Below are positions 35,050-46,049 of a stretch of 64,000 nucleotides of DNA, one piece after another (position 1 is the first letter of the stretch; each line of letters starts with the position of its first letter). The position numbers and the translations under genes were made by a program. The notes below the pieces were generated by a model. The model was not told the DNA's origin. It did not search any database and saw nothing but the letters and a program-made list of their open reading frames with translations. Where the stretch lies: NCBI RefSeq assembly GCF_004015185.1, contig NZ_CP025746.1, positions 1,629,776-1,693,775 on the forward strand, in the 5' to 3' direction. This stretch comes from Clostridium manihotivorum. GTDB taxonomy: Bacteria > Bacillota > Clostridia > Clostridiales > Clostridiaceae.

Positions 35050-35310
35050 TTGAAATCAAATTCTAAAAACATTGGTATACTTGTACTTTTTATATTTTTA
35101 GGATTACTTCTAGGAAGTTTGATAGGGGAAATATTAGGAGATAAATTTGAAGCCTTAAAATTTCTGAAAACTTCTTATTCTATTGGTACTCCTACGCCTG
35201 TTACACTAGACTTGAAAGTATTTCTTTTAACAATCGGTATGAGTATAAAAATAAATGTTCTGTCGATTTTTGGAGTTATTTTGGCAATAATACTATATAA
35301 AAAGTATTAG
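35050..35310 (+). CDS. DUF4321 small membrane protein
   Basis: An 86-residue protein with two membrane helices: about 8-30 (IGILVLFIFLGLLLGSLIG) and 62-84. The loop between contains TPTPVTLDLKVFLLTIG, the DUF4321 pattern. The TTG at 35050 is the likely start because AGGTGGGGG lies seven bases before it. The family is small, unstudied and often found next to maf and mreB in clostridia, as here. The gene is 11 bases before maf and probably co-transcribed. Envelope function is inferred from position only. Confidence 0.75.
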   Translation: MKSNSKNIGILVLFIFLGLLLGSLIGEILGDKFEALKFLKTSYSIGTPTPVTLDLKVFLLTIGMSIKINVLSIFGVILAIILYKKY

Positions 35311-35321
35311 GATGTGATAAT

Positions 35322-35888
35322 TTGAACTATATTTTAGCTTCGGCTTCTGATAGAAGAAAAGAACTTCTCAGTAGATTAGTTAAAGAGTACGAGGTTATAC
35401 CATCTTCTTTTGATGAGGATTCTGTTTCTTTTACTGGTGATGTAGGTGACTATGTCAAAGAGTTATCTCTAGGAAAGGCTGAATATATAAGAAAAATGCT
35501 TAAAAAACCTAGTATAATTATCGCTGCAGATACAGTTGTTAGTTTAGAATATAAGGTTTTAGGCAAACCTAAAGATGAGGGGGATGCATTTAGGATGTTA
35601 CAGTCCCTAAGCGGTAAAACTCATCAAGTATATTCAGGAATAACAGTGATAAATACTGAGAATGATAAGTTGATTTCTGATTATGTATGTACAGATGTTA
35701 CATTTTCAATATTGTCAAAAGAAGAGATAGATGAGTACATAAATACAAGGGAACCTATGGATAAAGCTGGTTCCTATGGAATACAGGGACTTGGAGGAGT
35801 TTTCGTAGAGAAAATAAATGGCTGCTATTATAATGTGGTAGGCTTACCTCTAAATAAGTTAAAGAACATTTTGAGAGAAATTTATTAA
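35322..35888 (+). CDS. maf: Maf family nucleoside triphosphate pyrophosphatase
   Basis: A 188-residue house-cleaning enzyme that hydrolyses non-canonical nucleotides such as dTTP/UTP analogues. Motifs: NYILASASDRRKELLSRL near the N-terminus (the usual S-P-R is S-D-R here), IIAADTVVSLEYKVLGKP around 66-85, SGKTHQVYSGI, and EPMDKAGSYGIQGLGGVFVEKINGCYYNVVGLP. The start is TTG. It follows the DUF4321 gene closely and precedes radC. In Bacillus, Maf has also been linked to septum control, which suits the position. Confidence 0.93.
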   Translation: MNYILASASDRRKELLSRLVKEYEVIPSSFDEDSVSFTGDVGDYVKELSLGKAEYIRKMLKKPSIIIAADTVVSLEYKVLGKPKDEGDAFRMLQSLSGKTHQVYSGITVINTENDKLISDYVCTDVTFSILSKEEIDEYINTREPMDKAGSYGIQGLGGVFVEKINGCYYNVVGLPLNKLKNILREIY

Positions 35889-36028
35889 ATAAATTGGGCA
35901 TGGGGAAGGATATTAAGATGCCTCGTTTTAGTCGAAGTAATGCTTTGATAAGCTTCATGTTTCTGTGAGATTTATCAGAAAAAATATTTTGATTATTTAT
36001 TGAGCCGTCTATAAAAGGAGTTTATTTA

Positions 36029-37754
<1,726 letters not shown>

Positions 37755-37755
37755 T

Positions 37756-38610
37756 ATGAAGCTTCTTAGGAATAAACTGGCAGTAACTGTTATAGTGCTG
37801 TCAGTTAGCTTTTTAGCTATCATTATATATAGTGTTAAAAGAGATTCAAGCAATCCCGTAACCAGTGGAGCAGGCACTGCATTAAACCCAATACAAAAAG
37901 CCGCTTATACCTTAGCTAATAAAGCTAAAGGCGGACTGGACTTTTTTGTTAATTTTTCTGAAGTTAAACAAGAAAATGAAGAATTAAAAAAGAAAAATAT
38001 AGATCTTGAAAATAAGCTTATAGAATACGGAAGTTTAAAAAGTGAAAATGATAGATTAAGAAATATGCTAGATTTTAAGAGTCAGAGGTCTAGCTACTTA
38101 TACGTAGGAGCTTATATAGTAGCGAAACCTGATCAAAATATGTTAAATGGATATATAATTGACAAAGGTACTAAGGATGGAGTTGCTAAAGATATGGTGG
38201 TTATTGCACCAGAAGGTTTAGTAGGAAAGATAGTTGAGGCTGATACAAATTGGTCAAAGGTACAGACTCTTATAAACGAAAATTTCGCTGCACATGGAAA
38301 AGTAGGTACTAGTGAAGTTTCTGGTATAGTTAGAGGTTATAAAAATAATGATAATGAGGCTTTAGCCATATTAGATTTGCTTCCAATTAATGCAGTTGTA
38401 AATAAGGGTGATGTGATAACTACTACAGGCCTTGGAAAGTTATATCCAAAGGATTTAAGAATAGGCACTGTTGTATCAACAGAAGAAGATAAAATTAAAG
38501 TTAATAAGAGTGCTATAATAAAGCCTTTTGTTGATTTCAATAAATTGGAAGAATTATATGTAGTAGTACCTAAAGACGGAAATAAGACAGAAATACAATA
38601 TAAGGACTAA
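37756..38610 (+). CDS. mreC: Rod shape-determining protein MreC
   Basis: A 284-residue bitopic protein of the elongasome. One membrane helix (about 8-25), a coiled coil about 70-103 (VKQENEELKKKNIDLENKLIEY), then two beta-barrel domains outside (VAKPDQNMLNGYIIDKGTKDGV, GLVGKIVEADTNWSKVQTLINENFAAHGKV). It links MreB to the penicillin-binding protein encoded two genes downstream. It starts one base after the mreB stop, so it is translationally coupled. Confidence 0.95.
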   Translation: MKLLRNKLAVTVIVLSVSFLAIIIYSVKRDSSNPVTSGAGTALNPIQKAAYTLANKAKGGLDFFVNFSEVKQENEELKKKNIDLENKLIEYGSLKSENDRLRNMLDFKSQRSSYLYVGAYIVAKPDQNMLNGYIIDKGTKDGVAKDMVVIAPEGLVGKIVEADTNWSKVQTLINENFAAHGKVGTSEVSGIVRGYKNNDNEALAILDLLPINAVVNKGDVITTTGLGKLYPKDLRIGTVVSTEEDKIKVNKSAIIKPFVDFNKLEELYVVVPKDGNKTEIQYKD

Positions 38611-38623
38611 GGGGGACAAACAG

Positions 38624-39127
38624 GTGAAGAGAGTTGTACTTGCAGTAATATGCTTGATTTTATTAATTCTTGATAACAGTGTTGTCCCTTTCTTTTCAAT
38701 AATGAATGGGATGCCTAGTATCTTATTATGTTTCGCCATATGTTTTTCTATTATCAATGGAAGATGGGAAGCGACTATAGTTGGGGCTTTTAGTGGAATG
38801 CTACAAGATATATTTTTCTATAAGTATTATGGAATTAATGCATTAATAAATTTATTTATTTGTCTATTAGCTTCAATAGTAGGTGAAAATATATTTAAGA
38901 ATAAGAAATTCATTCCAGTTTTGTCAACTTTTGTATTAACTATACTTAAGATATTGATTGCAATGCTCATACTTTATTTGGCCAAGGTAAAGGTAAGTCT
39001 TGGATATAATATACTTATATCAGCAGCATACAATATGATTATAGTATTTTTGATATATAGTAGAGTTTATAAATTTTCTAACAAGAAGTATATGAAGGTT
39101 CAGTGGAAGTTCAATAAAGATAAATAG
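38624..39127 (+). CDS. mreD: Rod shape-determining protein MreD
   Basis: A 167-residue integral membrane protein with about five helices (for example VVLAVICLILLILDNSVVPFF and NALINLFICLLASIVG). It matches MreD by size, topology and position between mreC and mrdA. The start is GTG, preceded by GGGGGAC. Sequence conservation in MreD is low, so position is a large part of the evidence. Confidence 0.9.
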   Translation: MKRVVLAVICLILLILDNSVVPFFSIMNGMPSILLCFAICFSIINGRWEATIVGAFSGMLQDIFFYKYYGINALINLFICLLASIVGENIFKNKKFIPVLSTFVLTILKILIAMLILYLAKVKVSLGYNILISAAYNMIIVFLIYSRVYKFSNKKYMKVQWKFNKDK

Positions 39128-39135
39128 GTGATTAT

Positions 39136-41997
39136 ATGAATAACATGAAGAAAAAAAAGAAATCAGTGAATCGATATACAGTAGTAATAATAGTAATGTT
39201 TATTATATTTGCGGCTATTACAGCTCGATTGATATATCTTCAGATTTTTAAATATGATGACTATACTGAAAAGGCAAATACAAGTTCACGAAGATTGGTT
39301 ACAGAAAAAGCACCTAGGGGAAAAATCTATGATTCTCAAGGTAATCTTTTAGCTACTAATAAGCAAGTTTATACTTTGACGTTTACACAAACTGATACTT
39401 CATCAAAAAGCTTTTATTCAACAATGAAGCAAGTATTTAAGCTTTTAGATGATAATAAGGATTCTCAGCAGGATACTTTAAACCTTAAACTTGATGATAA
39501 AGGAGAACCTTATTTTGACTTCAATGTCTCATCAGATGATAGTAAAAGGGCTCTAGAAATCAGGTTTAAAAGAGATAGAGGCATGCACGATGATGTCAAG
39601 AAGGTTCTATTTAAAGATAAGCAAGAGCTTACTGATGGTGATGAAAGTAAAATAGACGACGAGCTACTAAAAATAAGTGCAAAAGATACTTTTTATTACA
39701 TGGTAAAGTTTTATAGTATGTATGATATGTTAAATCCAACTAGTGCAGAGAAGGAAAAATATAAAAAATTAAGTGGTAAAGAGATAACTGATATGCTTCT
39801 AAAGCATTATTCCATAAATGATATAAGAAGATATATGTTAGTTAAGGATGCTATAAAGATGCAGAGCTTCTCAGGGTTTAAGCCTGTTACAATTGCCGCT
39901 AACATAAAAAAGGATACAGCATTTATTTTTTATCAGAAGCTGAATAATATGCCAGGTGTAGATGTTTCTCTAGAGCCAATGAGATATTATCCTTATGGTC
40001 AGTATAATCTTGCATCAGGGGTAATAGGATATGTTGCATCTATAGATAGTACCAAAAAGGATAGATATGAAGAAAGAGGATATGATGTATCCACAGATGT
40101 TATAGGAAAGGCTGGAGTTGAATCCGCTTTCGAGTCTATACTAAGAGGTAGTACTGGGGGAACTACGATTAAAGTAGATTCTCAAGGAAGAAAAACTGAA
40201 GAACTATTTGATCTTGAGCCAAGCCCAGGAGAGAATGTACATCTAAGTATAGATAAAAATATTCAATATGCAGCTGAAAAGTCATTACAGGAAAGAATGA
40301 ATTATGTACAAACTCAAATCAATGATCCTCAGATGTATAAGATTTCTAAAAATTTTAATACCACAAGAGGAGCTGCAGTAGCCATTGAAGCTAAGACTGG
40401 AAGGGTTCTGGCTATGGTTAGTAATCCAGGGTATGATGCTAATATATTCTCGGAGCCAGGAAAGCTTACACCGGAATTATCAAAGCAGTTTTTTGCACCT
40501 GACTATGAGAGTTTTGGGAAGATGCTTATTGCAAAATATAATTTGGGTAAAACTGTAGATGAGCTGTTTCCTAAGGATTCAAATGGAAATAGACAGGATA
40601 AGTATGATTTGTATCCTAAACCATTTTACAATTATGCAACTATGGGATTAATTCCTCCGGGATCAACATTTAAACCTCTTATTTCAGTTGCAGCACTAGA
40701 AGAGGGGGTTGTACATCCTAACGATACTTTGTATGGTAAAAAGTACTTCGATACTCATCCGGATATACTAGGCTCTTGGGCTCCGGCAGATGAGCATGAG
40801 TACGGAATAGTTGATTTGAAAAGAGCTTTAGCAGTATCATGTAACTTCTATTATTATGAGATGGCTATAAGAATGTATCAAAAGAATGGTTCTAATACAG
40901 CAGCACTTGACACTTTAGGAAGATATGCATGGCAGCTTGGTATGGGAACTGATCCTAATAGTAAGCAAAAAGGCAGTACAGGTATAGAAATAGGGGAAAA
41001 CTTTGGACAAACATATAACTATGAATACTTTAAAAGTCAAAATTTGTATTATTCTAAGTATGAATTTGTTGAGGCTTTCTCAAAAGGATCTTATGGTTCA
41101 TATAACTTTGTACCACTAGATATTGCTGCTAAAGATGACGATAGTGATAAGTTAAAAGCCACAAAGCAAGCTATAAAAGATGCGATTACTGATGTGTTGA
41201 AAAATAGTACAAGTAGAAGTGTAAAGCTTGATGGGTTTGAAACAAAAATCAAAGGATTATTAAATGATTTAGAGAGTAATTCTAAAGATTTTAGCGATAG
41301 AATAAAGGCATCTAATAACTCTAATAATAAGTATTCACAAAAGACAGTTGTAAATGCTATTGAGCAGTTTATATTTGATAAAAATGGAGCAATAAATACT
41401 CCAGCAGAACTTGTTAATGCCGCTATTGGACAGGGTGTTAATAACTTTAGCTTAGTTCAACTTGCAAGTTATATTTCAACAATAGCTAATGGTGGAACAA
41501 GATATAAGGTTCATCTTGTTGATGAGATAACAGATAGCACTGGAAAAGTTATGAAACAATATAAACCAGAGGTGCTAGGCAAGATAAGTATTAAACCTGA
41601 AAATCTTGCAGCTATAAAAGAAGGAATGTCTATGGTTAATAACGGAACAGAGGAAGGTACAGCAAGAGCTCACTTCGTAGGATTCCCTATTAAAACTGCA
41701 GGTAAGACAGGTACAGCTACTTACAAAGAAACTGTTGGCAACGTTCATCAGGAAGACTATGGTAGAAGTGACTATAGTGTTTACGTGTCCTTTGCACCAG
41801 TTGATGATCCACAAATAGTTGTAGCAGTAGTTATGTATGATGGTTATCAAGGTAATATGGGTGCACCAGTTGCTAGAGCAATATATGAAACATATTTTAG
41901 AGATCAAATAAAGCAGCAGTATCCAAACTATCAACCGATGTTTGACTATACTTTAAATCCTCCTTTGGAAGATGTTAAGGATGACAATTTAAAGTAA
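39136..41997 (+). CDS. mrdA: Penicillin-binding protein 2, elongation transpeptidase
   Basis: A 953-residue class B PBP that cross-links sidewall peptidoglycan with RodA. One membrane helix (about 16-36), a PBP dimerisation domain, then the transpeptidase with Ser510-x-x-Lys513 (PGSTFK), Ser568-x-Asn570 (SCN) and Lys857-Thr-Gly859 (GKTGT). The protein is far longer than E. coli PBP2 (633). One extra part is in the N-terminal domain (about 100-270). Another lies between SxN and KTG, which are 289 residues apart and contain a Lys/Asn/Ser-rich stretch around 670-745. Fourth gene of mreBCD-mrdA; a terminator follows. Confidence 0.93.
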   Translation: MNNMKKKKKSVNRYTVVIIVMFIIFAAITARLIYLQIFKYDDYTEKANTSSRRLVTEKAPRGKIYDSQGNLLATNKQVYTLTFTQTDTSSKSFYSTMKQVFKLLDDNKDSQQDTLNLKLDDKGEPYFDFNVSSDDSKRALEIRFKRDRGMHDDVKKVLFKDKQELTDGDESKIDDELLKISAKDTFYYMVKFYSMYDMLNPTSAEKEKYKKLSGKEITDMLLKHYSINDIRRYMLVKDAIKMQSFSGFKPVTIAANIKKDTAFIFYQKLNNMPGVDVSLEPMRYYPYGQYNLASGVIGYVASIDSTKKDRYEERGYDVSTDVIGKAGVESAFESILRGSTGGTTIKVDSQGRKTEELFDLEPSPGENVHLSIDKNIQYAAEKSLQERMNYVQTQINDPQMYKISKNFNTTRGAAVAIEAKTGRVLAMVSNPGYDANIFSEPGKLTPELSKQFFAPDYESFGKMLIAKYNLGKTVDELFPKDSNGNRQDKYDLYPKPFYNYATMGLIPPGSTFKPLISVAALEEGVVHPNDTLYGKKYFDTHPDILGSWAPADEHEYGIVDLKRALAVSCNFYYYEMAIRMYQKNGSNTAALDTLGRYAWQLGMGTDPNSKQKGSTGIEIGENFGQTYNYEYFKSQNLYYSKYEFVEAFSKGSYGSYNFVPLDIAAKDDDSDKLKATKQAIKDAITDVLKNSTSRSVKLDGFETKIKGLLNDLESNSKDFSDRIKASNNSNNKYSQKTVVNAIEQFIFDKNGAINTPAELVNAAIGQGVNNFSLVQLASYISTIANGGTRYKVHLVDEITDSTGKVMKQYKPEVLGKISIKPENLAAIKEGMSMVNNGTEEGTARAHFVGFPIKTAGKTGTATYKETVGNVHQEDYGRSDYSVYVSFAPVDDPQIVVAVVMYDGYQGNMGAPVARAIYETYFRDQIKQQYPNYQPMFDYTLNPPLEDVKDDNLK

Positions 41998-42003
41998 AAA
42001 TTT

Positions 42004-42052
42004 GAACACAATCTCAAGGCGATTACTATTAATCTTGAGGTTGTGTTTTTTA
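42004..42052 (+). terminator. Intrinsic terminator of mreBCD-mrdA
   Basis: AACACAATCTCAAG / CTTGAGGTTGTGTT stem and a T-run. Confidence 0.88.
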
Positions 42053-42180
42053 CTTTTTTAAAATCATCCATGAAGTATAAAGATGTCATAGAATATAATG
42101 AAAAAGACTTGTCTTTTTCGTAGGAAATTATTTCGTCTGCCAAGTTTTGCTCATATTCAATTATGTTGAAAAATTTATAG
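42045..42180. repeat. Repeat family A, degenerate copy
   Basis: Starts in the T-run. It shares the segment with CATCCA and GAAAAAG..CTTTTT.GTAGGAAA with the copy at 33.5 kb, then CTGCCAAGTTTTGCTCATAT. Confidence 0.45.
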
Positions 42181-42444
42181 TAATATCAAAAGATTAAAGC
42201 AAGCTAAAGTTTATGAACTTATGGACGAAAAGAAATATGTTCAATGTAGACAATTAATTGGAATTTGTGTAAATATTTTTGAGATTTATGTAATTTTTTA
42301 AAATATATATTAAAATATGAGCTAAACTTGTAGAAAAATCTTTATATATGTTATGTAGATGATATAATTATTTTATATGGTTAAAAGGATTTTTATAAGC
42401 TTTTGTTGAATTAGAACATAGTAGGGTAAGCTTTGGAGGTTTTT

Positions 42445-43089
42445 ATGTTAGACGAGGGGATTTTTATAAAAGGAAATAAAGAAGGTATTGTAGCCCTGAT
42501 AAATATGGACAAATTTAAAGACTTTGATGAAATGCTCGAAAAACTATTAGAGCGTTTAAGTTCAGGAAAACAGTTTTATACGGGGGCTACTCTAACTTTG
42601 ATTGCTGATTTGAGGCATATAAACGACAAGCAAATGAGACGTTTGAAAGATGTTCTTTTTGATGAAATAATGATTAAGGACTGTATCTTTCAGGAAAAAG
42701 AAGAAAAGGAAAGTAAGACTTTCACCGGTGTGTATGAAGGAAGAACTAAGTTTATCAGAAAAACAGTAAGAGGTGGTCAAAGCATCAATTACCTAGGAAA
42801 TATTGTTATAATAGGTGATATAAATAATGGGGCAGAGGTTTCTGCAGCTGGAAATATAATAGTATTAGGAAGTATAAAAGGGCAAGTTCGTGCTGGAATT
42901 AATGGTAACAAAAAATCAGTTATAGCAGCATTTTCGCTACAGCCAGAGCTTCTTAGCATAGCGGATTTAATTACAATATCACCAGAGGGGGATAAACCTA
43001 CATATCCAGAAGTAGCCAAGATTAAGGATGGGGAAATAGTTGTTGAGCCATACTTACCTAATAAATACATAAGCACATGGAGGGATTAA
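42445..43089 (+). CDS. minC: Septum site-determining protein MinC
   Basis: A 214-residue inhibitor of FtsZ assembly. The N-terminal domain (about 1-95) is followed by the C-terminal beta-helix domain, recognisable by [54 protein letters not shown]. The ATG at 42445 follows GGAGGT; the in-frame TTG twelve bases earlier lies on that site. First gene of minCDE. Confidence 0.94.
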   Translation: MLDEGIFIKGNKEGIVALINMDKFKDFDEMLEKLLERLSSGKQFYTGATLTLIADLRHINDKQMRRLKDVLFDEIMIKDCIFQEKEEKESKTFTGVYEGRTKFIRKTVRGGQSINYLGNIVIIGDINNGAEVSAAGNIIVLGSIKGQVRAGINGNKKSVIAAFSLQPELLSIADLITISPEGDKPTYPEVAKIKDGEIVVEPYLPNKYISTWRD

Positions 43090-43093
43090 GAAA

Positions 43094-43891
43094 ATGGGAG
43101 TTTCAATAGTAATAACGTCAGGTAAAGGTGGAGTTGGAAAGACTACTACTACTGCAAATATAGGAACAGCCTTAGCTGCTTTAGGAAAAAAAGTGGTTGT
43201 AGTAGATGGGGATACAGGTCTTAGAAATTTAGATGTTCTTATGGGGTTAGAAAATAGGATAGTGTACACTATTATTGATGTAATAGAAAATAGATGTAGA
43301 ACTAAACAGGCGTTGATAAAGGATAAGAGATTTCCAAACCTTTTCTTACTGCCTACAGCTCAAACTAAAGATAAAGACGATATAAGCACACAGCAAATGC
43401 TAAAGCTTGTAAATGAACTTAAGGAAGAGTTTGACTATGTATTGATTGATTGCCCAGCTGGTATAGAGCAAGGCTTTGAAAATGCCATAGTAGGTGCTGA
43501 AAGAGCTATAGTTGTTGTTAATCCAGAAATAACATCAGTTAGAGATGCTGATAGAGTTATAGGGAAGCTTGATGCAAAGGGACTTGAAGACCATCAGGTA
43601 ATAGTTAATAGATTGAATTATGAAATGACTCAAAAGGGTGATATGTTAGATGTACCTGATATAATTGAAACCTTATCTGTGAAGCTTCTAGGAGTTGTTC
43701 CAGACGATAAAACTATTACAGTTTCTACTAATAAGGGAGAACCTATAGTTCTAGATGATAAAGCTTTTGCTGGACAAGCATTTAGAAATATAGCTAAAAG
43801 AATCACTGGAGAGGAAGTTCCTCTTTTAGATTTAAGTAATGAATCTGCTGGCTTTTTTAATTCTTTAAAGAAATTGTTTAAAAAGAAATAG
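43094..43891 (+). CDS. minD: Septum site-determining ATPase MinD
   Basis: A 265-residue deviant-Walker ATPase that recruits MinC to the membrane. KGGVGKTTTTANIG at 11-24 holds the signature Lys11 and P-loop Lys16. VVDGDTGLRNLDVLMGLENR and DYVLIDCPAGIEQGF are standard. The last residues (FFNSLKKLFKKK) form the membrane-targeting amphipathic helix. Four bases after minC, and followed closely by minE. Confidence 0.97.
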   Translation: MGVSIVITSGKGGVGKTTTTANIGTALAALGKKVVVVDGDTGLRNLDVLMGLENRIVYTIIDVIENRCRTKQALIKDKRFPNLFLLPTAQTKDKDDISTQQMLKLVNELKEEFDYVLIDCPAGIEQGFENAIVGAERAIVVVNPEITSVRDADRVIGKLDAKGLEDHQVIVNRLNYEMTQKGDMLDVPDIIETLSVKLLGVVPDDKTITVSTNKGEPIVLDDKAFAGQAFRNIAKRITGEEVPLLDLSNESAGFFNSLKKLFKKK

Positions 43892-43904
43892 GGGGGTGTT
43901 GTTA

Positions 43905-44171
43905 ATGGATTTATTTAAAGTTTTCTCCAATAAGCCAACACCTAAGGAAGTAGCGAAAGATAGGCTGAAACTGATATTAATACATGATAGAGGAGATTTA
44001 TCTCCTGAAACCTTAGATAATATAAAGAGTGAGATTTTAGAAGTTTTATCAAAGTATATTGAGATAGATCATGATGATATTGATATAGCGATAACTAAAT
44101 CAGGAGAAATGGACAATGACTCTCCAGCTTTAGTAGCTAATATTCCAATAAAGAATGTTAGAGGTAGATAA
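43905..44171 (+). CDS. minE: Cell division topological specificity factor MinE
   Basis: An 88-residue MinD regulator. MDLFKVFSNKPTPKEVAKDRLKLILIHDRGDLSPETLDNIKSEIL is the family pattern: membrane-targeting start, anti-MinCD region, then the dimerisation domain. The ATG at 43905 sits six bases after GGGGGGTG; upstream GTG and TTG codons lie in or next to that site. Having MinE, not DivIVA, behind minCD suggests Min oscillation, as known for clostridia. Confidence 0.95.
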   Translation: MDLFKVFSNKPTPKEVAKDRLKLILIHDRGDLSPETLDNIKSEILEVLSKYIEIDHDDIDIAITKSGEMDNDSPALVANIPIKNVRGR

Positions 44172-44172
44172 T

Positions 44173-44219
44173 AGTTTGGTCCACACAGCAGATTTAAAGC
44201 CTGTTGTGTGGACCAAATT
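44173..44219. terminator. Strong hairpin after minE
   Basis: TTTGGTCCACACA / TGTGTGGACCAAA plus CAG/CTG. There is no clear T-run, but stem strength and position suggest a terminator. Confidence 0.65.
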
Positions 44220-44381
44220 GCAGATGCGCAAAAAAAGGTTAAATAAATAGCAATAGAATCTTTACAATTTTATTGTTTTTCTTTGTACGTTTATAAGCTA
44301 TAATTGTTTTTAGAGGTTGTAAAGTAAAATAACATATAACTAAAGAAATTTATTAAAAACTAAGGTTGCGGAGGTAGTACC

Positions 44382-45506
44382 ATGCTTAAAAAATTAAAGC
44401 TAGATACTAAACTTCTCAGAGAAATGGATTTTAGTATCCTTATTGCAACAATACTTACAGTACTATTTGGAATAGTTAATATCTACGCTGCGATGAAACC
44501 GGATGTTTCTGATGTGAAAAAGCAAATTTTATGGTTTGTATTTTCCCTTGTAGTTCTTTATGGGATACTCCTTGTAGACTATAATATTCTCAGAGGATTT
44601 GCACCGATTTTGTACTGGGGGTCTATATTATTACTAATCTATACGAGATTTATGGGAGCTACTATTAATGGAGCAAGAGGATGGATTAAAGTTGGGTCTT
44701 TATTCTCTATTCAGGCTTCTGAGCTGGCAAAGGTTGCTATAATATTTATGCTGGCAAAGAAGTTGGATGAGATGGATCTTAAGGTCAACAATCTAAAGAA
44801 TTTTTTTATTTTGGCAGCATATACTTTATTACCTGTTGCGCTTATAGTTATTCAACCGGATATGGGAATGACCATGGTATGCTTTTTTATCGTACTAGGG
44901 ATTTTCTTTTGTGCAGGGTTAGACATGAGAATTATAATAGGAGGACTTACTTCCTTAGTGTTTGGAGTTTTGTTATTATGGAACTCTGGTCTTATAGAGG
45001 ACTATCAAAAAAGAAGGCTTGTATCATTTTTAAATCCAGAAGCTGATGAACTTGGATCGGGACTTCAGCTTATGCAGTCAATGACTGGTATAGGATCAGG
45101 TGGATTTTTTGGGACTGGATTAAAGCTTTCACCAAATTCAGGGACAAGCTATGTAGGTCAATTTGTTCCAGAAAAGCAGACAGACTTTATATTTGCAGTT
45201 ATAGGTGAACACTGGGGGACTATTGGGGCTATACTTTTGCTTACACTATATGGAATCATAGTTTATAGAACTATAAGAACAGCAAGAAATTCAAAAGATG
45301 TTTTTGGCTCTATGATTTGTGTGGGATTAGCATCTTACTTTTTATTTGCTATATTACAAAATATAGGAATGACTATTGGTATAATGCCTATAACTGGTAT
45401 AACATTACCGCTTGTTAGCTATGGAGGCAGTTCACTTTTAACTACCATAATGTCTATAGCTTTAATAATAAATATTGGTATGAGAAAGAAAAAAATTAAT
45501 TTTTAG
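44382..45506 (+). CDS. rodA: RodA, SEDS-family peptidoglycan polymerase
   Basis: A 374-residue membrane glycosyltransferase that builds glycan strands with PBP2. About ten helices. SEDS marks: NGARGWIKVGSLFSIQASELAKVAIIF, QPDMGMTM, QSMTGIGSGGFFGTGLKLSPN, FVPEKQTDFIFAVIGEHWG, and TGITLPLVSYGGSSLLTT. Size and position after mre/mrdA/min favour RodA over FtsW or SpoVE. GGAGGT ribosome site. Confidence 0.93.
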   Translation: MLKKLKLDTKLLREMDFSILIATILTVLFGIVNIYAAMKPDVSDVKKQILWFVFSLVVLYGILLVDYNILRGFAPILYWGSILLLIYTRFMGATINGARGWIKVGSLFSIQASELAKVAIIFMLAKKLDEMDLKVNNLKNFFILAAYTLLPVALIVIQPDMGMTMVCFFIVLGIFFCAGLDMRIIIGGLTSLVFGVLLLWNSGLIEDYQKRRLVSFLNPEADELGSGLQLMQSMTGIGSGGFFGTGLKLSPNSGTSYVGQFVPEKQTDFIFAVIGEHWGTIGAILLLTLYGIIVYRTIRTARNSKDVFGSMICVGLASYFLFAILQNIGMTIGIMPITGITLPLVSYGGSSLLTTIMSIALIINIGMRKKKINF

Positions 45507-45521
45507 GGGGAAAAGGGTATT

Positions 45522-45884
45522 ATGAATATTTCACTTATTGCTCATGATGAGAAAAAAGAAGATATGCTTGAGTTTGTTAGCAGATACAAGCATATATTTG
45601 AGAGGCATACACTATATGCTACAGGAACCACTGGAAAAAGAATAACAGAGGAAACAGGGTTGCCAGTACATAGATTTTTATCTGGTCCTCTTGGTGGAGA
45701 TCAACAAATAGGAAGCAAAATAGCTGAGGGAAACATGGATTTAGTTATATTCTTAAGAGATCCATTAACTTCTCAACCACATGAGCCAGATGTTACAGCG
45801 TTGATAAGATTATGTGATGTTCATCATATACCTGTAGCTACTAACATAGGTAGTGCTGAGGTTTTTGTAAAATCACTAAAGTAG
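45522..45884 (+). CDS. mgsA: Methylglyoxal synthase
   Basis: A 120-residue enzyme that turns dihydroxyacetone phosphate into methylglyoxal and phosphate. Motifs: [92 protein letters not shown] shows the phosphate-binding TGTTG, the GPLGGDQQ loop and the catalytic Asp and His. It is 15 bases behind rodA and likely co-transcribed, an arrangement seen in other clostridia. Confidence 0.97.
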   Translation: MNISLIAHDEKKEDMLEFVSRYKHIFERHTLYATGTTGKRITEETGLPVHRFLSGPLGGDQQIGSKIAEGNMDLVIFLRDPLTSQPHEPDVTALIRLCDVHHIPVATNIGSAEVFVKSLK

Positions 45885-45910
45885 CTCTTATACATAGTTA
45901 GTTAATAATT

Positions 45911-45950
45911 AAAAACACTTTCTAAGACTAATCTTAGGAAGTGTTTTTTC
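45911..45950 (+). terminator. Intrinsic terminator of rodA-mgsA
   Basis: AAAAACACTTTCTAAG / CTTAGGAAGTGTTTTTT stem. Confidence 0.9.
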
Positions 45951-46049
45951 TTTATCTCCTTATCATATAATCCTAATAATGAAAATATATATAATATGAA
46001 CTTTGATATAGGGTCTTAAAAGTATAATTATGAACATGGGAGGATAAAT

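Larger units (their letters stand above)
41998..42444. other. Intergenic between mrdA and minC
   Basis: 447 bases holding a terminator and a degenerate family-A repeat (about 42045-42180), then AT-rich DNA that should include the min operon promoter. No gene seen. Confidence 0.6.

Noticed and set aside
44173..44219. Small RNA gene after minE
   Set aside because: A single strong hairpin without promoter or T-run is better explained as an operon-end structure.
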